From NCBI GenBank assembly GCA_002394125.1, contig DGSY01000124.1, forward strand, positions 1 through 24,561: a stretch of DNA of 24,561 nt, read 5' to 3'. Numbering within the stretch: position 1 is the first letter of the stretch; every line of letters begins with the position of its first letter. Origin of the DNA: Ruminococcus sp. UBA4350. Its GTDB lineage: Bacteria > Bacillota > Clostridia > Oscillospirales > Ruminococcaceae. Made by a program: the position numbers and the translations under genes. The notes under the pieces were generated by a model that ran no database searches, was not told where the DNA came from, and saw only the letters and a list, made by a program, of their open reading frames with translations. This document shows, in pieces, positions 7,862-16,800 of this stretch.

Positions 7862-8344
7862 ATGATCTACGGCTTCTACGGCGGAAAATTCCTGCCGATG
7901 CACAAAGGGCATCTCTACTGTATTGATACAGCGGCGCGGCAGTGCGATTATGTTACGGTGCTGATGTTTGTCGGCGGTGACGATGAACTGCGCATCTGTG
8001 CGCAGCAGAAGGACGGCTACCTCTCCGCCGCGTTCCGGCAGGCACAGCTTGAACGCGTCTGCGCACTGTATCCGAATGTCGTGTGTCATACCGTGGATGT
8101 CACCGCGCTGAAGCTGCCCGACGGCACCGAGGACTGGGATGCGGAAACGCCGCTCGTCCGGCAGTATGTTCCGCATATGGATTTTGTGTATTCGAGTGAG
8201 CCTTCCTACGGCGCCTATTTTGCACGCGCTTATCCGGAAGCACGGCATATCATTGTGGATGCCGGGCGGAAAACCTATCCGATCAGCAGCACGCTGATCC
8301 GGGCAATGACTGAAATGGAGGAGCAGCAGAAATGGATGGTCTGA
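7862..8344 (+). CDS. NadR-like nicotinamide-nucleotide adenylyltransferase
   Basis: A 160-residue nucleotidyltransferase of the cytidylyltransferase/NMNAT superfamily. It has the N-terminal YGGKFLPMHKGH (6-17) with the HxGH-type signature and the C-terminal ISSTLIR (141-147) that binds ATP phosphates. The closest family by motif and context is the NMN adenylyltransferase part of NadR, which makes NAD from NMN and ATP. The ribosylnicotinamide kinase domain of full NadR is absent, since the chain ends right after the SSTxxR helix. The start at 7862 is chosen for the strong GGGGAGGG at 7847-7854; an upstream in-frame start at 7808 has none. The last 13 nt overlap pnuC, indicating coupled translation. 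Exact substrate (NMN or NaMN) cannot be read from sequence. Confidence 0.8.
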   Translation: MIYGFYGGKFLPMHKGHLYCIDTAARQCDYVTVLMFVGGDDELRICAQQKDGYLSAAFRQAQLERVCALYPNVVCHTVDVTALKLPDGTEDWDAETPLVRQYVPHMDFVYSSEPSYGAYFARAYPEARHIIVDAGRKTYPISSTLIRAMTEMEEQQKWMV

Positions 8345-9084
8345 AAAAAATCGGAAAGGCATTCGCATCCCTGAAATGGTATGAGATCGTCATGTGCATC
8401 ATCATGCTTGTGATTGCGGTATACTACGCGATCATGCCGCAGGAGGGCACCCCGCAGTGGCTTGCGGTCATCAATTTTATCTCCGGACTCTGCGGCATCA
8501 TCTGCGTCTTCTTCACCGCGAAGGCAAACCGCATGAACTTTCCGTTCGCCGTCATCAATACGACCGTGTTCATCATCTATCTCGGATATTTCGGCATCTG
8601 GGCGACCTTCTGGCTGGAAACGCTGGTCTATTTCCCGATGAACATTATCTCGTGGGTAAAATGGTATCAGCACAAGGATGAGGACGATGCACTGCTTGCG
8701 AAATCGAAGAAATTCAAGTGGTGGCAGCATCTTTTGGTCACAGCGCTGATCGCGGCACTGACCGTTGTGGTATACTTCACGCTCTCGAAGCTCGCCGGTG
8801 ACACATGGATGAAATTCGCCGTGCAGTTCGGCTGGAACACGACCGTTATGAAGTGGCTCGATTCCGCGATCTTTGCGATCGGCATTGTCTCGATCGTGCT
8901 GGAGGCCCTGCGATACAGAGAGCAGTATATCTGGTGGCTGGTCACGGATGTGTTCGCAGTCGTGCAGTATGTGCTAAAGCGCGATCCGGTCTATACGACC
9001 AAAAAGGCGATTTATCTGATCGAAGCGGTCGTCGGCCTGCGCAACTGGCACAGGCTTTCGCAGAAAAACAAAACCAATGAGTAA
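8332..9084 (+). CDS. pnuC: PnuC-family vitamin B3 (nicotinamide riboside) transporter
   Basis: 250 residues, an integral membrane protein with about seven hydrophobic segments (near 17-36, 42-62, 70-87, 90-108, 133-152, 176-193 and 198-215). The central block with FTAKANRMNFPFAVINT (61-77) and FWLETLVYFPMNIISWVKW (93-111) is characteristic of PnuC facilitators. These take up nicotinamide riboside by facilitated diffusion, with trapping by phosphorylation. No NR kinase is encoded in this operon, so trapping would need a kinase elsewhere or a different vitamer. The ATG at 8332 overlaps the adenylyltransferase stop by 13 nt and has GGAG at 8318-8321. Confidence 0.9.
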   Translation: MDGLKKIGKAFASLKWYEIVMCIIMLVIAVYYAIMPQEGTPQWLAVINFISGLCGIICVFFTAKANRMNFPFAVINTTVFIIYLGYFGIWATFWLETLVYFPMNIISWVKWYQHKDEDDALLAKSKKFKWWQHLLVTALIAALTVVVYFTLSKLAGDTWMKFAVQFGWNTTVMKWLDSAIFAIGIVSIVLEALRYREQYIWWLVTDVFAVVQYVLKRDPVYTTKKAIYLIEAVVGLRNWHRLSQKNKTNE

Positions 9085-9096
9085 GGAGGGCATATC

Positions 9097-9621
9097 ATGA
9101 AACATTTTCTGATCGTTGTGGATATGCAGAAGGACTTCGTGGACGGCGCGCTCGGCACGAAGGAAGCCTGCGCGATCGTTCCCGCAGCCGTTGAAAAGAT
9201 CAGGGGCTTTGACGGCGAGATCTTCGCGACCTTCGATACCCACTTTGCAAATTACATGGAGACTGCCGAGGGCAGAAAGCTGCCCGTGCCGCACTGCATC
9301 AAGGATACCGACGGCTGGCAGCTTGACAGCCGGATCGCGGCAGCGCTGGATGAAAAGGGCTATACGCCGGTCGAGAAGCACACCTTCGGTTCGACGGATC
9401 TGCCGAAGCTGCTGTTCCGCGCAGCGGACGGCGATGACTTCACGGTCGAGCTGATCGGCCTCTGCACCGACATCTGCGTCATCAGCAATGCGCTGCTGCT
9501 GAAGGCAGTATTCCCCGAAGTCCCGATCGCGGCGGACGCGGCCTGCTGCGCGGGTGTCACACCTGAAAAGCATGAAGCTGCGCTCGAAACCATGCGCAGC
9601 TGCCAGATCGACATTATCTAA
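9097..9621 (+). CDS. pncA: Nicotinamidase (isochorismatase fold)
   Basis: A 174-residue cysteine hydrolase that deamidates nicotinamide to nicotinate, feeding the phosphoribosyltransferase encoded next. The catalytic triad is visible: Asp9 (VVDMQKDF), Lys94 (VEKHTFGS) and Cys127 (GLCTDICV). The metal-binding residues of true nicotinamidases are also present: Asp47 and His49 in TFDTHF, and His66 in VPHC. This separates it from the other isochorismatase-like protein at 22010-22537. AAGGAGG at 9083-9089 supports the ATG at 9097. It lies 12 nt after pnuC and 16 nt before pncB. Confidence 0.93.
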   Translation: MKHFLIVVDMQKDFVDGALGTKEACAIVPAAVEKIRGFDGEIFATFDTHFANYMETAEGRKLPVPHCIKDTDGWQLDSRIAAALDEKGYTPVEKHTFGSTDLPKLLFRAADGDDFTVELIGLCTDICVISNALLLKAVFPEVPIAADAACCAGVTPEKHEAALETMRSCQIDII

Positions 9622-9637
9622 AAGAGGAGGAACCGTT

Positions 9638-10825
9638 ATGAAGCTCGAACCGATCGTGGTATCCTTGCTGGATACCGACCTTTACAAATTCAATATGGAT
9701 CAGGTGATCTTCCATAAGCACACCGATCTCTGCGGCCAGTATTATTTCAAGTGCCGCAACAAGGGCATTGTCTTTACGCCGGACATGGTCGCGGAGATCA
9801 ATGCGCAGATCGACCACCTCTGCACACTCCGCTTTACCAAAGAGGAGCTGGATTATCTGCGCTCGATCCGCTTTATCAAGGACGACTATGTGGAATTCCT
9901 GCGGCTCTGGCATCCGATCCGCGATTATGTCACCGCAGAGCTGGATGAAAACGGCGCGCTGCAAATTGTCGTGGACGGCCCGCTGTTCTCGGCGATGCAG
10001 TTTGAGATCTATCTGCTGGAGATCGTCAACGAGGTCTATTTCCGGATGCAGTATGATTATGAGAAGCTCCGGAAATCGGCGGAGGCACGGCTCGATGAAA
10101 AGATCCGCAAGCTGAATGACGGCACCTATACATTCAGATTCGCGGAATTCGGCTGCCGCCGGAGACTCTCCCGCGAATGGGAGGATGTCGTCGTGCGGCG
10201 GCTCTGTCAGGAGACTGACAAATGCGTCGGCACCTCGAATGTGTATCTCGCAATGAAATACAATGTCACGCCGATCGGCACCTATGCGCATGAATTCGTG
10301 CAGATGTATCAGGGCATTGATTCGATCCCGCTCGCATTCACAAATCACTATGCGATGCAGGACTGGTACGACGAATATCAGGGCGACAACGGGACCGCGC
10401 TGACCGATACGATCACGACCGATCTGTTTCTCCTGGACTTCAACCGCTCGATGGTCAACAACTACACCGGTGTACGGCATGACAGCGGCGATCCCTATGC
10501 ATGGGGCGAGAAGATCATTGCGCACTATCAGAAATACGGCGTTGACCCGAAAACAAAGCTGCTGCTGTTCAGCGACAGCCTTGATTTCGACCGCGCCCAG
10601 AAGCTCTATGATTATTTCTGCGATAAGACAAAGGTCTCGTTCGGCATCGGTACATTCTGCTCGAATGATACCGAGGAGCAGGCGCTCAATATCGTCATCA
10701 AGCTGCAATATGTCAACGGCCGGCCGGTCGCAAAGCTCTCGGACGATGCGGGCAAAGCAATGTGCCGCGACGAAGCATATCTGGAATATCTCCGCCGCGC
10801 GGTGGAATTCAGACTGAAGCGCTGA
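9638..10825 (+). CDS. pncB: Nicotinate phosphoribosyltransferase
   Basis: 395 residues, matching the short bacterial PncB type. It makes nicotinate mononucleotide from nicotinate and PRPP with ATP hydrolysis. Visible are the N-terminal SLLDTDLYKFNM (9-20), TYAHEF (215-220) with His218 as the likely phospho-accepting histidine, the PRPP-side GVRHDSGDP (278-286) and the late FGIGTFCSND (335-344). The ATG at 9638 follows AGAGGAGG (9623-9630); an upstream in-frame start inside pncA is unlikely. It is the last gene of the operon, followed by a strong terminator, and uses the product of pncA directly. Confidence 0.94.
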   Translation: MKLEPIVVSLLDTDLYKFNMDQVIFHKHTDLCGQYYFKCRNKGIVFTPDMVAEINAQIDHLCTLRFTKEELDYLRSIRFIKDDYVEFLRLWHPIRDYVTAELDENGALQIVVDGPLFSAMQFEIYLLEIVNEVYFRMQYDYEKLRKSAEARLDEKIRKLNDGTYTFRFAEFGCRRRLSREWEDVVVRRLCQETDKCVGTSNVYLAMKYNVTPIGTYAHEFVQMYQGIDSIPLAFTNHYAMQDWYDEYQGDNGTALTDTITTDLFLLDFNRSMVNNYTGVRHDSGDPYAWGEKIIAHYQKYGVDPKTKLLLFSDSLDFDRAQKLYDYFCDKTKVSFGIGTFCSNDTEEQALNIVIKLQYVNGRPVAKLSDDAGKAMCRDEAYLEYLRRAVEFRLKR

Positions 10826-10872
10826 GAGAAAGTGATCCCTCTGAAAAGAGGACCCGATCATCATTCGCATAA

Positions 10873-10921
10873 AATAACCGAAGCCCCGGAGGTTTGAACG
10901 GGGCTTCGGTTATTGTTTTAT
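10873..10921. terminator. Bidirectional terminator between pncB and the CE12-like esterase gene
   Basis: AATAACCGAAGCCCC (10873-10887) pairs perfectly with GGGGCTTCGGTTATT (10900-10914), a 15-bp stem with a 12-nt loop. GTTTTATTT follows on the plus strand and TTTTATGCG on the minus strand. It separates two convergent genes; the esterase stop codon is at 10918-10920. A small extra hairpin, CCTCT-GAAA-AGAGG, lies upstream at 10838-10851. Confidence 0.92.
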
Positions 10922-13518
10922 TTGACCTCGCCGGAAAGCGGGATGCCGAGCGACTTGATGCCGCTGCATACGATCTGCGCCGTGACCTTTGCGCCGGCTT
11001 CGGTGAAGTGCGTGAAGTCTGTGCCGCCGGAAACGCCGCCCATGTAATACTTTTTGACGGTGTTGTAGTCGCGCTTGTTGAAATCATTGACCATCGCCTG
11101 TCCGAGGTCGAAATACGGGATATTGTATTTCTTTGCGAGTGCCTGACACGCCGAATCAATGTTACGGTAGCCGACCTTGAACGGCTGTGTCTGATTGCGG
11201 ATCGAGAGCGTCGGGCTCATGAGAATCGGCGTTGCACCCTTGTCGAGTGCGCCCTTGATGTAGAATGTCATGTAGTATTCAAACGAGCCGGTGACGGGAT
11301 TATCGACATTGCCCCTGACCGGCGCATAGCGCTCCGACTTGGACGAATCGCCGTCATTGATGCCGAAATCAACAAGCAGATAGTCGCCGGGCTTGATCTG
11401 GTCGAGGATCGTTTTCAGTCTGCCGTTATCGTAAAAGCTCTTGGAGCTGCGGCCAGCGATCGCATGGTTCGCGACCGTGACATTGCCGGAAAAATAATCC
11501 TTGAGATAATAGCCCCAGCCCTGCTGCGGTGCCTTGTCTGCCTTATAGGTCTGCGCGGTGGAGTCCGCGGCAACATACAGTGTCGGATTGCTGCTGACCG
11601 GCTGCTGCACGACCGTCTGCTCCTGCGAGGGATCGTAGGTTTCCGGCACGGGCTCATCTGTAAAGCTCAGCATCATGTAATCAAGATTCGGGCCGCCCTC
11701 AGCGGTGTTCGATTGCAGGGTGATCGTATTGATGCCGGCATTCAGCGGGAGCACGATGCCGCGTTCCTCCCATGTTGTCCAGTCACCGGTGGTGAGGAAA
11801 TTCTGGTTCCATCTGTCGCTGCCGCCGTTGACGGAGATCATCATATCGCGGTCATTCTTGGAGCCGTTCGCGATGTTGAAGGTGCAGAGATAGTTGCCCT
11901 TCTGCGGGACATTGACACGGAATGTCACGGCGCTCTTGTTCGTGTTGTCGAGATTCAGATAGTCCCGATAGGTAAAGCCCGCGTTGGTATTTTCATGTAC
12001 GCCGTCCGTGATGATCTGCTCGGATGCGGCATACTTGGTATCCGCAAAGCCTTCCTTTGTGCCGAACAGATAATCGCGCATGATCGCGAGATCGTCAGCG
12101 GTCAGCTTCATATCGCCGTTGAGGTCGGCTGCCTGCTGACGGGCATAGCCCGCGCCGGAAAGCATGGTGCGCTTCATCATCATCAGATCGGCGGAGGTCA
12201 GTCTGCCGTCGCCGTCCAGATCGCCCTGAAGCAGCGGATCGGTCTGCGGGTCGTCAATGATCTGCGGGATCACGACCGGATCCTGAACGGGCTCCTGCAC
12301 CGGATCCTGCTGAGGCTCCTGAACCGGATCCTGCTGGGGATCCTGCTGCTGCGGCTCCGGATCGGACTGCTGCGGTTCGCCGGGATTGATCGCCTTTGCC
12401 ATCAGCTCCGCGAGGACAGTTGCGCCGGCACGGTTCGGGTGCAGGCCGTCAGTCATGTAGAGATTGCTGACTTCATTCGCGGTTTTTTTCAGGCAGTAGT
12501 TCTGCCAGAGATTGAACAGATCGACGACCTCGATGTTCAGATTCTTGCCGACGCGGTCGAGCGCCTTGGCATACCATCTGGATTCCAGCAGCGGTTTTTT
12601 CTGGCAGTCACCGTTTCTGCCCTGCTGCTTGACGAGGATCACGCGCATACCCTTTGCCATTGCGCGCTTGGACATATCCGTGATGATCTCCTCATACTGC
12701 GCTTCGGTGGTGTTGTTCTTGGAATTGGTATCGTTGATGCCGATCGAAATGACATAGATATCGCCGGGCTGACCGTTCTTTTCGATGACATCGAACTGAC
12801 CGGCCTGCATGAAGCCGCGTGCGTACTGGCCGGATGCCGCCATGTTCATGACCTGCCATTTGTCACCGTCCACGAATTTCGGGAGCATCTGCGCCCAGCC
12901 CGCCTGCTGCGAACTGTTCAGCGGATAGTAGTTGCAGACCGTGGAGTCGCCGCAGACCCAGATTGTCGGATTTGTATGGGTCTGCGTGGAAATCTGCTTG
13001 ATCTCCAGCGCAGACATTGTGTATGCATTGTTCGCTTTGCCGGCGCAGGCGCAGATATTGAGCTGACCGTCCGTGACGGGAACCTGCAGCGTGTGGTAGG
13101 CGTTGTTTCCGGTCATGTTCACGATCTGGAGCATTCCCTCGATGCCGACGCTGGTGCGGCCGGTATTGCCGAGCCAGACGGATACCTGATAGAGACCGTT
13201 CGGAACATCCGCGCAGAAGGTGTATTTGCCCTTTGCGGACGCATTGTTGAACTGCACGGCATCGCTGAGCGCATCCTTGCCGGCAGCAGCGACATTCTTC
13301 ACATTTGTGCCGGAGGAGAAGCCGTAGCCGCGGGAGGCGTTGTAGCCGTCAGCGGCGCTGACACCGGTATAGCCGGAGGCAGTCCCGCCGCCGCCGAAGT
13401 CGAATTTCCAGTAGGTGTTTGCTGCGGAAGCCTTCCGTGCCGGAAGCTGTCCCGCAGCGGCTGCAAGCATGGCGAGCGAAGCCGATGCCGCGAAAAGTCT
13501 GCGAATGATTGATTTCAT
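10918..13518 (-). CDS. Secreted cellulosomal protein with two SGNH (CE12-like) esterase domains, dockerin and CBM-like module
   Basis: 866 residues. Order: signal peptide 1-33 (cut near ASA/AN); beta-sandwich, galactose-binding-like module about 34-177; first SGNH hydrolase 184-378 (GDST with Ser192, GIND at 260-263, DGLH with Asp357 and His360); Gln/Pro/Asp linker 381-428; type I dockerin 432-486 with two calcium loops (DLDGDGRLTSAD and DLNGDMKLTADD); CBM35/CBM6-like beta-sandwich about 495-620; second SGNH hydrolase 645-860 (ADST with Ser653, GIND at 719-722, TDFTHF with Asp834 and His837). The SGNH halves resemble rhamnogalacturonan acetylesterases (CE12), removing acetyl groups from pectin or xylan; the substrate is inference. 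Both active sites look complete. The dockerin predicts attachment to a scaffoldin, none of which is encoded here. The start has GGGGG at 13526-13530. Confidence 0.9.
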   Translation of the reverse strand: MKSIIRRLFAASASLAMLAAAAGQLPARKASAANTYWKFDFGGGGTASGYTGVSAADGYNASRGYGFSSGTNVKNVAAAGKDALSDAVQFNNASAKGKYTFCADVPNGLYQVSVWLGNTGRTSVGIEGMLQIVNMTGNNAYHTLQVPVTDGQLNICACAGKANNAYTMSALEIKQISTQTHTNPTIWVCGDSTVCNYYPLNSSQQAGWAQMLPKFVDGDKWQVMNMAASGQYARGFMQAGQFDVIEKNGQPGDIYVISIGINDTNSKNNTTEAQYEEIITDMSKRAMAKGMRVILVKQQGRNGDCQKKPLLESRWYAKALDRVGKNLNIEVVDLFNLWQNYCLKKTANEVSNLYMTDGLHPNRAGATVLAELMAKAINPGEPQQSDPEPQQQDPQQDPVQEPQQDPVQEPVQDPVVIPQIIDDPQTDPLLQGDLDGDGRLTSADLMMMKRTMLSGAGYARQQAADLNGDMKLTADDLAIMRDYLFGTKEGFADTKYAASEQIITDGVHENTNAGFTYRDYLNLDNTNKSAVTFRVNVPQKGNYLCTFNIANGSKNDRDMMISVNGGSDRWNQNFLTTGDWTTWEERGIVLPLNAGINTITLQSNTAEGGPNLDYMMLSFTDEPVPETYDPSQEQTVVQQPVSSNPTLYVAADSTAQTYKADKAPQQGWGYYLKDYFSGNVTVANHAIAGRSSKSFYDNGRLKTILDQIKPGDYLLVDFGINDGDSSKSERYAPVRGNVDNPVTGSFEYYMTFYIKGALDKGATPILMSPTLSIRNQTQPFKVGYRNIDSACQALAKKYNIPYFDLGQAMVNDFNKRDYNTVKKYYMGGVSGGTDFTHFTEAGAKVTAQIVCSGIKSLGIPLSGEVK
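12061..12225 (-). other. Type I dockerin coding segment of the esterase
   Basis: Codes for residues 432-486 of the esterase. There are two F-hand-like repeats, each with Asp/Asn at calcium-loop positions 1, 3 and 5 and Asp at 12, separated by a linker. It sits in the middle of the protein, between the two catalytic domains. Confidence 0.88.
12277..12366 (-). repeat. Imperfect tandem repeat coding a Gln/Pro/Asp/Glu linker
   Basis: Codes for about residues 385-414 of the esterase, a run of units such as QQDPVQEP and VQDP. The unit ggatcctg recurs along it. It is a flexible, acidic inter-domain linker, and length variation between strains is likely. Confidence 0.75.
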
Positions 13519-13676
13519 AAATGTTCCCCCAATTCATGTGTTCCCTCTTTTTGCGGCAATGCTCTGCTGAAGCTGTCAGGAAGGGGAGAGACAGAATGAA
13601 GATGCAGACAGGATACGAAAGAGGGGCGTCCGTATACTGTTTTTCTTCTCGATCAGCAGAATTGACCGTCTTTATG
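13519..13676 (-). other. Long 5' leader of the esterase gene
   Basis: About 158 nt separate the predicted transcription start (near 13676) from the ATG. I see no riboswitch that I recognise. An ATG at 13535-13537 with a weak AGAGGG could start a short overlapping frame, probably spurious. The odd-centred repeat TTGCCGCAA (minus strand, 13551-13559) also occurs in the xylanase leader. Confidence 0.5.
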
Positions 13677-13682
13677 GTTTTT

Positions 13683-13711
13683 ATTATAAATCAATCATTG
13701 TGAAATGGCAA
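13683..13711 (-). promoter_or_regulatory. Sigma-A promoter of the esterase gene
   Basis: On the minus strand, TTGCCA (13711-13706), a 17-nt spacer, then TATAAT (13688-13683). The -10 is perfect and the -35 differs from consensus at one base. Confidence 0.75.
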
Positions 13712-13789
13712 TTACATTTTCTCTCATTGTCTTGCACTTTTCTTGCAGATTGTCCTCAGCAGACCGTAACAGTGCCGGAAAACTGCCGT

Positions 13790-13833
13790 AAAAAATGGCT
13801 GTGTGAATTTGCAAACGCATTTTCACACAGCCA
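13790..13833 (-). terminator. Terminator of the xylanase/arabinofuranosidase gene
   Basis: TGGCTGTGTGAA (minus strand 13833-13822, with its partner at 13807-13796) forms a 12-bp stem around a 14-nt loop. Reading on the minus strand it is followed by TTTTTT (13795-13790). It begins about 20 nt after the stop codon at 13854. It also separates this transcript from the esterase promoter. Confidence 0.9.
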
Positions 13834-13853
13834 AATTTGGGGGGAGCTAAATT

Positions 13854-16800
13854 TTACTTGGCAGACCAGCTGTCGAATTCCAGATCACCGCTGAAGATGA
13901 AGCGGATATTATTGACACCGGAAATCTTGGAGCAGCCGACGGTGATCTCCTGCATGGAGCCGCCGCCCGGAATCTCAGCATATGCAAATGCATTGCCGCT
14001 GCCGTCAACGACCTTGATCGCGCCGCCGTTCTTGGAGGATGCGCGGAAGGTCATAGCCTGAGCGCCGTTCTTGAAATCGACGCCCTTGAGCATGGTCCAG
14101 TCGCCGGACTGAATGTCGGAAACGAGTGTGTCGCCGACGCCCTTGATCTGGATACCGGACTGATTTGCCATTGTCTCAGCCTGAACGGTCTGGAACGGGT
14201 TCAGGTATTCGAGCTGCTGGCAGCCGCCCATCGTTGCCTTACAGGTGATCTTGCCGTTGTTGAAGGTCGCCTTGTCGATATGCGTGGAGCGGTAGTTGCC
14301 GCCATCGTGCTCACCATTGTTGTTCCATGCCTTGATGCCCTGACGGAGCTCTGTGGTACGGGAGTGGTAAGCGATGTAGTACTCACCCTTGAACTCAATG
14401 ATCGAGTGGTGGTTGTTGCCGCCTTTGTCGATGCCCTGCGAACCGGTGTTCGCGAAGCACATACCTGCGAGCTGGCTCGAGGTCCACGGGCCGAGCGGAT
14501 TCTTGGATGTCATGTAGAGAATGTCAGCATTGCCGAACGAAACGCCGTTGATGTTGGTGCCGCCCGGAACATTCCAGTTTGCGCAGTAAGAATAGTACCA
14601 TGTGTCGCCGATCTTGATGAGGGAGGAATCCTCGAACAGATACGGGTTCTCAAGTGTCACGGCATTGCCGGAGATCGAGATCATGTCATCGCCGAGCTTC
14701 ATGCAGCGGCCGGTCTTCGGGTTTGCCTTGTCTCTGCCGTCAACACCGCCGCCCATGAACAGGTAGCCTTCGTTGGTCTTTTCATCGTAGTAGACGCCCG
14801 GATCGAACATCCAGACAACATCGTTCATGCCGGCAACCTTGCTCTTGGAGACGAGCTCGCTGCCGATCGGATCGACGAACGGGCCTGTCGGGCTGTCGGA
14901 GGTCAGAACGCCGACGCCGGAGCCGTTGTTTGCGAAGTAGAGGAAGAACTTTTCCTTGCCGTTGATCTTCTTGTGCAGCGCATCCGGTGCCCATGCATTT
15001 GCTGCCCACTTTGCAACGCCGCCGGTGGTTCTGCCGTTTCTGGCAGCGACCGGGATTGCGCCGTGGTCAGTCCAGTTTACGAGGTCAGCAGAGGAGATGC
15101 AGTTGATGGTGCCGGAGTTGTAGGTGTTATCCTGGATCTTGCCGTCGCTGCGATACTCAAGAGCATCATTCGTGGTGTAGAGATACAGTCTGCCGTCATA
15201 GACCTGCCAGCCCGGGTCTGCGCCGTAGCGCTGGGTGGTGCAGGGGTTATTCTCGTTGTCCTTCTTGGTGCTGGTGCCGAGCTTGACATTTGCGAAATAC
15301 TTGGATTCCAGCTGAGAGAAATCAGGCATCTTGTAGACCGGCTCAACGACCGGGAACTTGGTGATCTTGGTCAGGATATAATCGCGGAGATACTGGATAT
15401 CGTCATTGGTGAACTCGTTGCTCTGGTCAACATCGGCAGCGCGCTCTGCGCGTGCGCTCAGGAACTTGCCGCTTGCCTTCGCGGTCTTTGCAGCGGAGAG
15501 ATCCGCAGCGGTGATGATGCCGTCAGCATTGACATCGCCGAGCACGAACGGTGCAGCCGGTGCCGGGCCTGCGATCACAGTGCCCTTCGGTGCGCCGATG
15601 ACCTCATCGACGAAGAAGTCGATCGTGCTGTCAGCTGTCTCAACATACATGGAGATGCCGGTCGCGCCTGCCGGAATGGTGAATTCGACATTTGCGAGCT
15701 GTGCCCATTCGCCCTTGTTTGCGGTTGCAGAGGCGATATGCGGCCACTGTGTCTCACCGGAAGCATCCGTGTATTCCAGCGTGAGGTAGAAGTCCTCGGA
15801 TGCGGAGCCGGTCGTATACATCACATCGGCGCTGAAGCTGTAGGTCTCACCGGCAGTGAAGGGTCTGCCGAGTGTCATGGAAGCGCCGTTCCAACTTGCC
15901 TCTCTGCCTGTGCAGGCGAGAGACTTGCTGCCTGCATATGCTTCACTGGAGCTGGATGCAACAGAAGCAGAGCCGCGTCCTGTGAAGTTGTCGGTGCCGT
16001 TCTCGAAGGTTGCGTGGAACCAGTAGCCGTCTGCATCGAGCTCCGGCTCCTTGATCTCGAAGCCGTCCTTGAAGTTCGAGCCGTCGCCCCATTCAGACTG
16101 CGGAACGACAGACTGCAGTGCGGTGTAAGCCGCCTTCGGCTGATTGCTCTTGTCATAAAGAAGCGGTGCATTGCTCTTGCCGGTTGCCTTGTCTGTGCCG
16201 ACCCAGGAATTGCCGTCGTTCGGGCCCCAGACCTGGAACAGTGTGACACGGTTCGCGTGGGACGTATCGGAATTCCACTTGACTGCTTCCTGAAGGATTC
16301 TCTTGTATCTGCTGGCCTGCTGGTCGAGCGAATACTGGCCGCCGTTGGTGGAGATATCCAGCTCGGTGATCTGGACCTCGAGACCGGCCTGGAGATACTT
16401 GTTCATAGCGGTCAGATATGCGTTCTCACCGCTCCAGCCGTCGTTGGCGTTCGCATTGATGTGGGACTGCATACCGACACCGTCGAGGTTGCCCGCAGCC
16501 TTGATGCGCGTTGCGGTCGAGAGGATCGCGTCACGCTTGAAGCCTGCGTACTCGTTGTAGTCGTTATAGAACAGATGACAGTTTTGCGGTGCATACATTC
16601 TTGCATACTTGAATGCTGCATCAATGAAGCTGTTGTCGCCGTAGACCTTCACCCACGGAGAAGCGCCGTTGCCGTAGCCGCCCTGACGCGGGCCGCCGTT
16701 GGAGTCGTTCATGCACTCATTGCACACATCGTATGCATAGAGATTCAGCGTGGAATACTTCGTCTTGAACAGATCGAACATATTCTTGATGTAGCTTTCG

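Noticed and set aside
9614..10870. 418-codon minus-strand frame opposite pncB
   Set aside because: Shadow of pncB, no ribosome site or domain, and its start lies just beside the bidirectional terminator.
12277..12366. Short spaced repeats that could suggest a CRISPR-like array
   Set aside because: The units are in frame and encode a Gln/Pro/Asp linker; unit and spacing lengths vary and no cas genes are present.
10894..13512. 872-codon open frame on the plus strand
   Set aside because: It is antisense to the esterase, whose signal peptide, active sites and dockerin are all clear. The frame reads as Ile/Arg/Val-rich sequence without domains, a by-product of GC-biased codon use.
13349..13537. 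Short minus-strand frame overlapping the esterase start
   Set aside because: It has a weak AGAGGG before its ATG, but the product is Arg-rich and out of frame with the signal peptide; a regulatory upstream frame cannot be excluded but has no support.
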